Shown: piece after piece, positions 9,526 to 18,306 of the stretch
How the letters are laid out: the number at the start of each line of letters is the position of its first letter
Numbering within the stretch: the first letter of the stretch is position 1
Assembly (NCBI GenBank): GCA_036521995.1
Contig: DATDGR010000181.1
Coordinates: 3,326-67,325 of the forward strand
Reading direction: 5' to 3'
Source: Gp13-AA77 sp036521995
Lineage (GTDB): Bacteria > Acidobacteriota > Terriglobia > UBA7540
DNA length: 64,000 nucleotides
The notes under the pieces: generated by a model
Database searches by the model: none
What the model was told of the DNA's origin: nothing
The model's input: the letters and a program-made list of their open reading frames with translations, nothing else
Position numbers and translations under genes: made by a program

Positions 9526-10302
9526 GGTAAGACTTGGAGCCCGAGGGGCTCTGGCTTTGAGCGGAGACCTCTATTCGGGGTCCAGGCCCGCAGTGACGCC
9601 GTCCGTAGGTAATGCCACGGCTACTTACGGTTGAGCCCTTGCCCGGGGCGGTCGGCACGGGAGGGGAGGTCTATGCATTGGACTATTCACCCTAAGAAGC
9701 GGCTGGGGAATAATCTGTTAGAATTCGATCCGGGAGCCGGGCGGCGTCCGGTTCGAGGAGGGTCACAAATCGCGTGGGCCTGCGGACAATCCGAGGCGTG
9801 GCGGGGTGCAAGTGAGGTTTTCGCAGATGGTGGTTGCGGAAGGCTTAGGGTGGACCGAGGGCGCGGTCTCTGGGAACAAAGCTGGAATGTTATTGAAAAC
9901 TCAGGGCAATATAGACCGCGAGTACCTCCCGGTCAATGAGAATTGGGGGCCCCTTTTTCGGGGTCCAAACCCCCGATGCCAGAGGCAGAAGGTCTTTTAG
10001 AATCAATATATTGCTTCAAGCAGTCCGGTGGGCGAGGAGAAAGCAACTAAGTTTATTAGGATCAACACATTAGGCGTGTAATTCTATATTGGCAGAATGC
10101 GGCGTCAAGAGTGAAAAACGTGAACTCTCTTCGCGGGTCGAGTTGGATGTATAATCCGGGACGGCTGGCGAGCGGAACCTCTCGCCTGTGCCACCGCCGC
10201 GCGACATTCAAACCGCAGCCGATATTCGGGCAGACGCGGGACCTGGCCAGGGGCGCGAGCGGTACGTCAGCAAGTGATTTACAATAAGTGAAGGTGATAC
10301 CG
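9526..10302. other. Long intergenic region between mfd and the SurA-like gene
   Basis: About 780 bases hold no supportable gene. Just after mfd is a 6-bp perfect stem (GAGCCC at 9537-9542, GGGCTC at 9546-9551) that may act as a weak terminator. A copy of the CCGGTCAATGAG repeat lies at 9929-9940, followed by the inverted GC tracts GGGGGCCCC and GGGGTCC, and TTTAGAATCAATATA at 9997-10011. A TATAAT at 10150-10155 could be the -10 box of the downstream gene, but no matching -35 box is obvious. The GC content drops around 9980-10120. Confidence 0.6.
9928..10011 (+). repeat. CCGGTCAATGAG dispersed repeat, copy 1
   Basis: The core CCTCCCGGTCAATGAG (9925-9940) is identical over 16 bases to the copy near 38.4 kb. 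The associated TTTAGAATCAA element lies downstream here (from 9997), whereas in copies 2 and 3 it lies about 28 bases upstream of the core. Between them is a GC-rich imperfect palindrome (GGGGGCCCC...GGGGTCC...CCCCC). No coding function is apparent. Confidence 0.6.
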
Positions 10303-11421
10303 ATGAAAGAAAGCCAAAGCCAAACCAAGACCAAAACTCTACTTGGTGACCAAAAATGCGCTGAAATCCGCCGGCCATCAAACCAGAAACATGTTCGCTC
10401 GACGGGCCTTTGGCTTCTGGCTCTGGGTCTTTGTCTGGCAACGTCGGGTGCACCGCGTATTCACGCTGCCACCAAGATCGTCAATCGGATCGTGGCCCGT
10501 GTGAACAACGACATCATCACCTCGCGCCAGTTTGACCGCAAGCAGCAAGAGCTGCGCGAGACGCTTGCCCAGCGCTACAGCGGCTCAGAACTCGAAGCCC
10601 AGTATCACGAGCAGAGCACCAATTTGCTCCGCACCCTGATCGACGAAGACCTGATGGTGCAGAAGGCCAAAGACCTCGACATCAACGTGGAGACCGACGT
10701 GGTCAAGCAGTTGGACCAAATCCGGGAGGAAAACCATTTCGCCAGCCAGCTAGACCTCGAGAAGGCCGTGGAGGCGGAGGGCCTGATCTGGGAAGACTTT
10801 CAGGACCAGATCCGGCGCCGGCTGCTGATGCAGCAAGTCATCGAGCGCGAGGTGGGATCGCGCATCACGCCGACGCGCGCCGAAGCCCGGGCGTTCTTCG
10901 AGGCCCACAAAGAGGAATTTACTTCCCCCGCCGGCATGAGACTGGCTGAAATCCTGATCTCGAATGACAAGCGCAAGCCCGCCGAGACCCAGCAGCGCGC
11001 CCAGGACGCGCTGGAGGAACTCAAGGGCGGGACCAAATGGGAAGACGTCGTGAAGAAATACTCGGACAATACGGAGGGCGGCCCCATCGGTGACATTGGC
11101 TTCTTCAAGGAAGGAACCATGGCGCCCGCCGTGGCTGCGGCCGTTGCCAAGCTGGAGGTCAATGATTACTCCGGCGTGGTGAGCACGCAGTACGGCGACA
11201 TCATCCTGCGCGTGCTCGAGATCCGCACCGGCGGCGTGCCCAAATTCGAAGAGGTCGAACAGCGCGTGACCGGGGCTCTTTACGATGAGAAGATCCAAAA
11301 TCAGCAGCGCGCTTACATGAGTCAGTTGCGGCGGGACAGTTACATCTTCATCGCTCCCGGCTACGTCGACACCGGCGCTGTGAAGTCGGATAATGCCGCG
11401 GCAGCCGAGTTTAACGAATGA
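10303..11421 (+). CDS. SurA-like periplasmic peptidyl-prolyl isomerase / chaperone
   Basis: The ATG at 10303 is preferred over an upstream GTG at 10288 because AAGGTGA lies 5-6 bases before it; this gives 372 residues. A hydrophobic stretch at about residues 34-50 (WLLALGLCLATSG) looks like an uncleaved or late signal sequence. Residues 55-200 match the SurA N-terminal chaperone region (NRIVARVNNDIITSRQFD). Residues 205-300 match a parvulin-type rotamase domain (MRLAEILIS, then KYSDNTEGGPIGDIGFF). The family helps fold outer-membrane proteins, which fits the TonB receptor nearby. Its stop overlaps the start of the next gene (ATGA), so translation is probably coupled. An alternative call is a PrsA/PpiD-type foldase. 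Confidence 0.85.
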   Translation: MKESQSQTKTKTLLGDQKCAEIRRPSNQKHVRSTGLWLLALGLCLATSGAPRIHAATKIVNRIVARVNNDIITSRQFDRKQQELRETLAQRYSGSELEAQYHEQSTNLLRTLIDEDLMVQKAKDLDINVETDVVKQLDQIREENHFASQLDLEKAVEAEGLIWEDFQDQIRRRLLMQQVIEREVGSRITPTRAEARAFFEAHKEEFTSPAGMRLAEILISNDKRKPAETQQRAQDALEELKGGTKWEDVVKKYSDNTEGGPIGDIGFFKEGTMAPAVAAAVAKLEVNDYSGVVSTQYGDIILRVLEIRTGGVPKFEEVEQRVTGALYDEKIQNQQRAYMSQLRRDSYIFIAPGYVDTGAVKSDNAAAAEFNE

Positions 11422-12425
11422 AAGAGCGCTTCGTCGCTGACTTCAAGCCGGGGGCGATCGTCGAGACCACATTTCTGGTCCAAAGCAAGGAGTTGAAGAA
11501 AGGCCGCAGCGGCGGCCGCTTGGAACTCCGGCTGCAAGATTCGAGCGGCGCGATCACCTGCCACGCTTGGGACGCCGGCGGCGCGGAATTCGATGTCGAT
11601 GACGTGGTGCAGGTGAAGGCCAGGGTCGAGGATCTTCAGGGAGCGCCACTGCTTCGAATCGAGACCATCCGACGGCACGACGGGCCTGTCGATCTTCGCG
11701 ATTATCTGCCGCGCAGCTCCAACGATGCAGAGTCGCTTTACGCCTTCCTGCTCGGTCGCCTGCGGCGCATACCCCAGGGTCCTGTGCGCCAGCTCCTGCT
11801 GGCGGTGATGGAAGATCCTAAGATCGCTCGCCGCTACAAGCTGGCTCCAGCGGCCACGAGATACCATCACGCTTATCTGGGCGGCTTGCTCGATCACGTG
11901 ACCTCGCTCGTCAAGCTCGGGGATCGGATGGCGGATCACTATTCCGCGCTCGACCGCGACCTGCTGCTGGCCGGTTTTGTCTTGCACGATCTCGGCAAGA
12001 TTGAGGAGTTGTATTACGAGGGCGCCTTCCGTTATTCAACCCGCGGCCAGCTCCTGGGCCACATTGTGATCGGACTCGAGATGGTGCGGGAGAAGATCGA
12101 CGGCATTCCTGGATTCCCGGCAAGCCTCAAGAACCAGATCGAACACATCATCCTGTCTCATCACGGAAAGCTCGAGTTTGGCTCGCCCAAGGAGCCCATG
12201 TTTCCCGAAGCCCTCGTGGTCCACTACCTGGACGATCTCGATTCCAAGCTCGAAAGCATGCGGGCGCAATACGAGGCGGACCGGAGCCGGCCCGGAGACT
12301 GGACCACGCGTAACCGCGCGCTCGGCCGCGAGCTTCTCAGGGCGGGGCCTTCCCAGACTGGGACCCACCCGGAGAAGGAGCCGGACGCAGCCCTGACGCC
12401 GAGTCCCAGCGACCGCCCGTTCTGA
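11418..12425 (+). CDS. yhaM: YhaM-family 3'-5' exoribonuclease (OB fold plus HD domain)
   Basis: The 335 residues have the two-part YhaM architecture. An N-terminal OB-fold (residues 10-95) contains LELRLQDSSGAITCHAW. An HD metal-dependent phosphohydrolase domain (about 135-275) contains YHHAYLGGLLDHV, the HD pair in FVLHDLGKIEELYYEG, and a later LSHHG. In Firmicutes the family degrades RNA and single-stranded DNA 3' to 5'. It overlaps the SurA-like gene by four bases and is followed 7 bases later by the BlaI-type gene. The last 30 residues are proline-rich and probably disordered. The family call is good; the precise substrate is inferred. Confidence 0.88.
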   Translation: MKERFVADFKPGAIVETTFLVQSKELKKGRSGGRLELRLQDSSGAITCHAWDAGGAEFDVDDVVQVKARVEDLQGAPLLRIETIRRHDGPVDLRDYLPRSSNDAESLYAFLLGRLRRIPQGPVRQLLLAVMEDPKIARRYKLAPAATRYHHAYLGGLLDHVTSLVKLGDRMADHYSALDRDLLLAGFVLHDLGKIEELYYEGAFRYSTRGQLLGHIVIGLEMVREKIDGIPGFPASLKNQIEHIILSHHGKLEFGSPKEPMFPEALVVHYLDDLDSKLESMRAQYEADRSRPGDWTTRNRALGRELLRAGPSQTGTHPEKEPDAALTPSPSDRPF

Positions 12426-12432
12426 CTGGCCC

Positions 12433-12852
12433 ATGGCCCGGAAGACGCACAATCATCGCCTTGACCTTCCGCCCCTCGAGCTCGATTGCATGCGAATGCT
12501 CTGGGCGCTCGGCGAGGGTACCGTTCACCAGGTCAGGGCACGGCTTCTTCCCGACCGCCCCCTTGCCTACACGACCGTTCTGACGGTGATGGATCAGCTG
12601 GCGCGTAAGGGGCTCGTAAGCCGCCAAAGGCGCGGTCGCCCTTATGTCTACCGGCCGGTGGTTTCGGAGCACGAGGTGCGTGAGCGCGCCCTGGACCGGT
12701 TGGCGCGCAATTTTTTCGTAAGCTCGCGCGATAGCCTGCGCCGTTACCTGGCAGGGGGTGCGGTTGGCCGCGAGCCCGTGCGCTCTCCGGATGCTGATCC
12801 GTTGCGTCAGGGGCCAAAACCGAGCTCCGAAATCGATCCGAGCCTGCTTTGA
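12433..12852 (+). CDS. BlaI/MecI-type transcriptional repressor
   Basis: A 139-residue winged-helix protein of the penicillinase-repressor family. Residues 10-85 show the typical pattern: LPPLELDCMRMLWALGEGTVHQV, then LAYTTVLTVMDQLARKGLV as recognition helix region, and the wing RQRRGRPYVYRPVVS. The C-terminal part (residues 80-110) has the usual dimerisation-helix character. Classic BlaI partners with a BlaR1 sensor protease, but no blaR or beta-lactamase is nearby. In Acidobacteriota such repressors often control unrelated genes. It may regulate its own operon; the next gene starts with a ribosome binding site overlapping its stop codon. Confidence 0.88.
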   Translation: MARKTHNHRLDLPPLELDCMRMLWALGEGTVHQVRARLLPDRPLAYTTVLTVMDQLARKGLVSRQRRGRPYVYRPVVSEHEVRERALDRLARNFFVSSRDSLRRYLAGGAVGREPVRSPDADPLRQGPKPSSEIDPSLL

Positions 12853-12862
12853 GGAGATCGTC

Positions 12863-13348
12863 TTGGCCGTGAGCGAACCCAACCCCGCACCACAGCACCT
12901 TCTGGACGCGGACATCAAGGTCATTCTGCCGCACCGCTATCCGTTCCTGCTCGTGGACCGGGTGATCGAGTTCCTGCCGGGCGTGCGCATCGCCGGAATC
13001 AAGCGTTTCAGCGCCGGCGACCAGGTGGCGCAGGGCCACTTTCCCGTGGCGCCCTTGATTCCTACCGGAATCCTGCTCGAGGTGGTAACGCAACTTGGCG
13101 CGGTTCTGGTGCTCGAGCGTCCGGAGATGAAAGGGAAGATAGCGGTAATCCTGCAAATTCCCTCGGCCGAAATGTACCAGCCCGTGTGGCCCGGCGACAC
13201 TTTGCGCGTGGAGGCTGAAGTCCTGAAGTTGCGCGAGACCTTCGGAGAGCTGCGCGGGAAGATCTACCGCGAAGACGTCATGGTGGCCGAAGGCCAGATG
13301 CGTTTCGCGATCACCGACGCCGCGGCCGTCTTACCTGTGGAGCGATGA
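12863..13348 (+). CDS. fabZ: 3-hydroxyacyl-[acyl-carrier-protein] dehydratase
   Basis: FabZ dehydrates beta-hydroxyacyl-ACP in fatty-acid elongation. The reading frame opens far upstream inside the BlaI gene, but GAGGAG (12851-12856) is placed best for a TTG at 12863; a GTG at 12869 is the alternative. This gives about 161 residues. Visible motifs are ILPHRYPFLLVDRV, the catalytic His in QGHFP, and the catalytic Glu in GILLEVVTQ. The usual GHFPGKPIFPGV loop reads GHFPVAPLIPTG, so the residues between the two catalytic positions are atypical. It is convergent with the GH67 gene. A hotdog-fold thioesterase is less likely given the PHRYPFLLVDR signature. Confidence 0.85.
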   Translation: MAVSEPNPAPQHLLDADIKVILPHRYPFLLVDRVIEFLPGVRIAGIKRFSAGDQVAQGHFPVAPLIPTGILLEVVTQLGAVLVLERPEMKGKIAVILQIPSAEMYQPVWPGDTLRVEAEVLKLRETFGELRGKIYREDVMVAEGQMRFAITDAAAVLPVER

Positions 13349-13406
13349 CGGGCCTAAGTTGATCCGCGTTTTGTGAAGGGATCGGATATTTGAGCGGTAT
13401 GCCCCG

Positions 13407-15980
13407 CTACTCAGGAGATTGTTCGATCTCGACGTAATCAAGCGGCGCGTACTCTTCCCCGTCGGCTTGGCCCTCGATGCGAATTTCGTCGTTTGGCCGC
13501 AGGGCTACACTGGTGACTCTGCGGCGCGTCGACGAGCTGCCGTCGGGCTTTCCCGACGGAAGATGGCGGTCGGCAACCCATTCGTCTACAAGCTGGTCGC
13601 CGACGAAGATGCGGAAAAGCGAGGCGCCATTGTTCTGGTCGAAATACTGCACATTCAGGTCGCGCCAGCCAGCGGCCCCTTGGTAATGAAAGCTGACCAT
13701 GCAGCGTTGCGTAGCACTCCGGCATTCTACGGCCTTGCCGCCGGAGGCAGTTTCCCAGGGTGTGACGTCGACAACTTGATATCCGGTCAGCTTCATCGAT
13801 TCCGCTTCGACGCGGTTCGGAAAATGGCCGGCGCGACCCTGAGCGTCCGGAATGCCGGACTCACGCAGGAACCAACTGCAGACGGCGTCGCGCCACACTT
13901 GCGCGTGTCCAGCCTGATATTCCAGGCGAGCCAGAACATCGTTGTAGCGCGCCTCGTCCACTTGTCCGCGGAGCTGCGCCCACTCGGTGACCAGATCTTG
14001 CGCGGCTTGGGCGCCTGCGTAGTGGGAATCGTAGATGTGTTGTATCACGGTCTTGCCCGAGTGGAGCACGTAGGTGTAGGGCATGTGGTGCATGAAGAGC
14101 AACAAGCTATCGGGGCAAGTGACCCGTGATTCATAGACTGCTGCCACCGGCGGAGTGTACTGGCCGATGTAGCCGGTTCCGGTGGCAACGGTGCGATCCA
14201 TGCCGATACCCTTGGCGTCGGCCCGTATCCACTGGCCCCACCCATTGCCCTCTGCCGATTCAATACCGGGTCCGTAGTGACTCCCCAGGATGTCCGTCAA
14301 CGTACCTAAGCCGAGCGGTCCGGTGTAGTCTTCGTAAATCCGCCAGGATTTCAGCAGCATGTCATCGATCGTCGCCACCACCTGAGGTGCGTTTCCGAAG
14401 GTCAGGCGCGTCCACTCGTTTGCGATTTGTTCGGCCGAAAGGTCCGGGTTCCAGGCCAGACGCCCAAAACCGTAGAGGTTCGCCATTGCCAACTGGCTAC
14501 CCAACCACGTCGCGTCCCGGCCGACGTTGGAAACTCCAACAAAACCTCCGAACGGTCGATTAAACGTGCGGCCTTCCACGAGGTTTTTCACCGGCGTGCC
14601 GGCGCCGCGGGTGTGCATATCAAAATCCAACACCTCCTTCCACATCGGAACGAGAAAGCAGAGATGCCGCTGTTGGCCCGTGTATTCCTGCGTGATCTGC
14701 AGTTCGATCGCTTCGTTCGTATTCTCGAGCGCTCCAAACAACGGGGAGACCGGTTCGCGGACTTGGAAATCGATCGGTCCGAACTTGATCTGCACGACGA
14801 CGTTATCTTCGAACTGGCCGTCGAGCGGACGGAAGTTGTCGTAGGCAGCGCGGGCACGGTCGTTCTTCGGATTGCGCCAGTCGAGGTGGTGGTTGTAAAC
14901 GAACGCGCGGTAAAGAACGATGCCGCCGTGAGGCTTCAAGGCGCGGGCGATCAGGTTGGCGGCCTCCGCATGAGTCCGATGGTAAGCGGAGGGCCCGGCG
15001 CGACCCTCAGAGTCTGTTTTGAGCACGAACCCGGCAAGGTCAGGGATGGCGTTATAGATCTCATTCGTCTTCGTCGTCCACCATTGGGCGACGCGTGGGT
15101 CGAGCGGATCAAACGTGTCGAGACCTCCGACCTTCTGGGGGCTGCTCAGGTCAATCGCCAGCGACAGCCGGACGCCCCATGGCCGGAACGTTTCGCCGAT
15201 CGCCGCAAGTTGGCTGATGTACGGTGCGGTCAGAAGGCGCGGCTCGGCGTTTACGTTGTTAAGCGTGCAACCGTTGATCCCTAGCGAGGCTAGAAGGCGC
15301 GCAAAGTCCCGAGCCCTGCTCTGGTCTTTCGCCACGTGGCCGTCTTCGAAAAATATTGAAGACCCTCCGTAACCACGTTCGACGGTGCCATCCAGGTTGT
15401 CCCACTGATTTACCCAGCGCACCGCCGCGGACGGCTCAGCAATTTCATTGAGCGCTGAGACCGGTTGTTGCAAAGCAATTTTCCGTAACACCCCGAAAGC
15501 GCCGTAGAGCACCCCACGGCCGTTGACAGCGGTAATCAGAAGGCAGGAGTGGCCGCGCACAGTTGTCGACCTCAGCCAATAGCCGTCTTGTTTCAATGGA
15601 GCACTCAGGTGGGTGCCAGGAGCCGCTTGCGCGATTTCGGCCAGCGTGCCAAGAACGATGCTACTCTCGTCCGGGGGGTTTGTCTCGGCGCGCAGGGTTC
15701 GGCCGAGCATGCCTCGCACGCCGCGAATCATTTCCTGTTGCGCCGCCTTGACCTCTGGCGAATCGCCCAGAGCAACGACCACCGCAGGCAGCGTATCGAA
15801 CTGCTGTCGTGCTGGGGCGTCCTCAATCGGAGCGTATCGGAGCCAAGCCTCATATCCACTCTCGGCCCGCAGCGGAGGCGCAGCCATCAGGCTGGCAAAC
15901 AGGATTAGCGCAATCTCATTCCACACGCTTCGCCGTGCCGTACTGCCGGTCAGCAGAATTGCGGAACTGCCGCCAATCAT
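13407..15980 (-). CDS. GH67 alpha-glucuronidase
   Basis: An 857-residue protein with a signal-peptide-like N-terminus (IALILFASLMAAPPLRA, ending near residue 39), so exported. GH67 enzymes remove 4-O-methylglucuronic acid from the ends of xylo-oligosaccharides. The N-terminal domain is followed by a (beta/alpha)8 barrel with VLKTDSEGRAGPSAYHRTHA (candidate acid Glu), QIKFGPIDFQVREPVSPLFG (Asp) and ELQITQEYTGQ (Glu). These match the one-Glu plus Asp/Glu pair arrangement described for the family. A C-terminal extension from about residue 730 (HFPNRVEAESMKLTGY) resembles a carbohydrate-binding beta-sandwich and is not part of minimal GH67. The XylR-type gene upstream on the same strand probably controls it. 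Confidence 0.92.
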   Translation of the reverse strand: MIGGSSAILLTGSTARRSVWNEIALILFASLMAAPPLRAESGYEAWLRYAPIEDAPARQQFDTLPAVVVALGDSPEVKAAQQEMIRGVRGMLGRTLRAETNPPDESSIVLGTLAEIAQAAPGTHLSAPLKQDGYWLRSTTVRGHSCLLITAVNGRGVLYGAFGVLRKIALQQPVSALNEIAEPSAAVRWVNQWDNLDGTVERGYGGSSIFFEDGHVAKDQSRARDFARLLASLGINGCTLNNVNAEPRLLTAPYISQLAAIGETFRPWGVRLSLAIDLSSPQKVGGLDTFDPLDPRVAQWWTTKTNEIYNAIPDLAGFVLKTDSEGRAGPSAYHRTHAEAANLIARALKPHGGIVLYRAFVYNHHLDWRNPKNDRARAAYDNFRPLDGQFEDNVVVQIKFGPIDFQVREPVSPLFGALENTNEAIELQITQEYTGQQRHLCFLVPMWKEVLDFDMHTRGAGTPVKNLVEGRTFNRPFGGFVGVSNVGRDATWLGSQLAMANLYGFGRLAWNPDLSAEQIANEWTRLTFGNAPQVVATIDDMLLKSWRIYEDYTGPLGLGTLTDILGSHYGPGIESAEGNGWGQWIRADAKGIGMDRTVATGTGYIGQYTPPVAAVYESRVTCPDSLLLFMHHMPYTYVLHSGKTVIQHIYDSHYAGAQAAQDLVTEWAQLRGQVDEARYNDVLARLEYQAGHAQVWRDAVCSWFLRESGIPDAQGRAGHFPNRVEAESMKLTGYQVVDVTPWETASGGKAVECRSATQRCMVSFHYQGAAGWRDLNVQYFDQNNGASLFRIFVGDQLVDEWVADRHLPSGKPDGSSSTRRRVTSVALRPNDEIRIEGQADGEEYAPLDYVEIEQSPE

Positions 15981-16021
15981 AATCGCTCAGGTGAACAGAG
16001 CATCGGGCAGGCCAGTCCGGA

Positions 16022-16068
16022 GGCCTAAGCCGGCCGTAAGGCTCAAGTGTCTCATCGGTCCTTAGGCC
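16022..16068. other. Inverted repeat between xylR-like gene and GH67 gene
   Basis: GGCCTAAG (16022-16029) and CTTAGGCC (16061-16068) are perfect 8-bp inverted arms separated by 31 bases, with further GC-rich partial pairing outside (CCGG and CCGGGG). It lies in the 143-base gap between the xylR-like stop and the GH67 start. It could be a transcription attenuator or an mRNA-stabilising stem-loop setting different expression of the two genes. No T-tract follows it. Confidence 0.35.
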
Positions 16069-16123
16069 GGGGGGCCATAACCGAATTCTCAGCGCTCGCC
16101 AACGTATCTCTGGGGAACGGTCC

Positions 16124-17317
16124 CTAACCAACCGGCTCTCCGACTGCTTGGGATCGGAAGATCGTGGCCGTCCGGCACTCCGAGCGCCGGAAGGCCCGGT
16201 TAAAGGTCTTAACGCTGCCGAATCCCGAGCCGGCCGCTATGCGGTGCACCGGCAGGTCCGTCTCAAGCAGCAATCGTTTTGCTCGTTCCAAGCGGCAGCG
16301 AATAACTTCCGAAAGTATGGAGTGTCCGATCGCTCGGGCGAAGCGCCTTTCCAGGGTTCTCCTTGAAATTCCTAACTGATTCACAATATCTGGGACGCCG
16401 ATTGCTTGTCCGGCGTGATCCTTGATGAAACGCAAAGCCGCCACTACGAAGGAATCATCCTGAGCGATGACCTCGCTCGACCGCCGGCTGACCACGAAGG
16501 TGGGTTCGACGAGTATCACGTGTTCGGATATCGTTTGTCCCGACATCAGGCTGTCCAGCAGCCTGGCCGCGTCATAACCGGCCTGTTCCAGATTCAGGGC
16601 CACACTGGAAAGCGGAGGATCAGAGAGTTCGCACATTAGTTCATCATTGTCGACACCCACGACCGCGACGTCGTCGGGTACTCGAAGTCCTGCTGCCGCG
16701 CAGGCCTGGAGAACTTCGCGGCCACAGGAGTCATTGCAAGCCATCAACCCAACAGGTCTTGGCAACGACGTAAGCCAATTTTCCAGGATTGGTTGCTCGT
16801 GCTCCCAGGTTTGGATCCAATTGGGCTCTTGAACCCAGTTCGCGACCTGAACATAGTGTGTCTGGCATTCAATGCCCCCTTCGGCCAGAAGCTGAGTGAA
16901 GGTTCTCTCTCGCAGGTGAGACCAACGGCACGCGCGGAAGCCACAGAACGCAAAGTGTCGGAGACCCGTTTCGAGGAGGTGTCTTGCTGCCATCCGGGCG
17001 ATTCCGGGTGAATCCGTTCGAATTTCACAGAACCCTTTTCCCGGCTGCTGCGAGGCCAACTCCTGCAGGGAGGAAGCAACCACGGGAAGGCCGGTCTCGC
17101 GGATCTGTCTTGCCATCTTCGGTGACTGAATTCGGGCGATGATACCGGTTCCAGCCCAAGACTTCGCTTTTGGCAACACCTGTTCCAGGTGCCCCGGGCT
17201 CAAATAGACTGACCAAGGCCCATGTAAGCGAGTGTAGCGGACGATGCCGCGTAGCAGGCCCCGCCCGTATTCTGTGGAGGTTTCCAGCAGCAATGCAACC
17301 TTCGGTACGGGCTTCAT
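16124..17317 (-). CDS. xylR: XylR-type regulator (periplasmic-binding-protein fold plus AraC HTH)
   Basis: This 397-residue protein has the E. coli XylR layout: an N-terminal LacI/periplasmic-binding-like ligand domain (residues 5-280) followed by two AraC-type helix-turn-helix motifs (about 295-390). N-terminal KVALLLETSTEYGRGLLRGI and GLMACNDSCGREVLQACAAAG are typical. The DNA-binding part includes VPDIVNQLGISRRTLERRF and VHRIAAGSGFGSVKTFNRAFR. E. coli XylR activates xylose genes on binding D-xylose. Here the gene precedes a GH67 alpha-glucuronidase, so the regulon is likely xylan breakdown. The exact ligand is inferred from architecture and context. Confidence 0.85.
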   Translation of the reverse strand: MKPVPKVALLLETSTEYGRGLLRGIVRYTRLHGPWSVYLSPGHLEQVLPKAKSWAGTGIIARIQSPKMARQIRETGLPVVASSLQELASQQPGKGFCEIRTDSPGIARMAARHLLETGLRHFAFCGFRACRWSHLRERTFTQLLAEGGIECQTHYVQVANWVQEPNWIQTWEHEQPILENWLTSLPRPVGLMACNDSCGREVLQACAAAGLRVPDDVAVVGVDNDELMCELSDPPLSSVALNLEQAGYDAARLLDSLMSGQTISEHVILVEPTFVVSRRSSEVIAQDDSFVVAALRFIKDHAGQAIGVPDIVNQLGISRRTLERRFARAIGHSILSEVIRCRLERAKRLLLETDLPVHRIAAGSGFGSVKTFNRAFRRSECRTATIFRSQAVGEPVG

Positions 17318-18306
17318 GGTTCGCTCTCGACCGAGCCAGAGGCTGACTTTGGACTAAGAATTCCGGGCTTTCAGGGCGCACTGAGTACGCGAGAACCATG
17401 ACGAGCGTCTATCAGTCCCGGTGCCGCGGGTAACTCACTCCGAACTCACGGCAGTCGACCTGGCTTCGCTCAACTTGGCTTGAGCAGGCCGACGCGGCCG
17501 CTTTGGCGCTGATTTTCGGTTCTCGGATCCCGCCAGATCGGAAGGCAGTCCGCCCCCTCAGACCCATTCTCATTGACCGGTAAGTCCACCGGCCGATTTC
17601 CTATAAAATTGATTCTAAAGCACATCCCAGCTTTTTTGTCGGGCCATGGTCTTATGACCCATTTGACATCTTCCATTCAAATTCGGAACATCACCCATCC
17701 CTTCATCAGCCAAACCGGGTCGACGTGCCCTTCGGAAACCCCGGACCTGGCATGTGGCAGGCTTCTCGTCATCGATATCCGTTTTCCCTCGCCGGAGACC
17801 CTTACAAAGCAACCTTGGGGCTGTCGCAAATCTGGAACGAGATTGAACCGGCGCTGGCAGTATATCACTCAACTTGCCTGAATGTCCGCAGGCTACTGTA
17901 AATCTGCGCACGTTAGGGTTGACGCAAAATGGCCTCATTATTCCGCAAATTGGTATCTAGACAGGAATATACGCGAGCACTATTATTTCTCGGTTTGCGC
18001 GGTTTTCCGAGATGGCTTGGCGATGGCCAAGGAAGAGGGGAGGGGTCAAGGTTTCGGACTGAATTTACGCGAACGAATCCAGCATCTTTCTGAAAATAAG
18101 CGATTTATGCTCTAAGCCCAGTATGTTACTGATAAAAGGAATCTTAACTTCTTGAAGAGATGGACCGCGCCAACTAGAGCGCGCCAACCAAGCAAAAGGC
18201 TTGCTTCGCACACTCCCTGGCTGTTGCTGCGCATCGGTGTCGAGACTGTTGGGTCAAACGGCTGCTGAGCAGCCGACTTCATCCTAAGAAGAAGACGGAG
18301 GAACGT
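17318..18306. other. Long intergenic region upstream of the TonB receptor
   Basis: About 990 bases with no convincing gene. It holds copy 2 of the CCGGTCAATGAG repeat (17525-17640). Short open frames such as 17573-17881 and 17882-18115 lack ribosome binding sites and family resemblance. Near the 3' end AAGCAAAAGGCTTGCTT (18193-18209) can form a small hairpin in what is probably the long 5' leader of the receptor gene. Local GC is lower around 17880-18180. Confidence 0.5.
17525..17640 (-). repeat. CCGGTCAATGAG dispersed repeat, copy 2
   Basis: Read on the minus strand, this copy has CGACAAAAAAGCTGGGA, then TTTAGAATCAAT (17606-17617), then ACTTACCGGTCAATGAGAA (core 17569-17580), then GGGGGCGGACTGCC. 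The same order, spacing and most bases recur at 24986-25100, including a 19-base identical core. The two copies are thus diverged members of one roughly 110-base element in opposite orientation. No TIR or coding capacity is evident. Confidence 0.7.
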
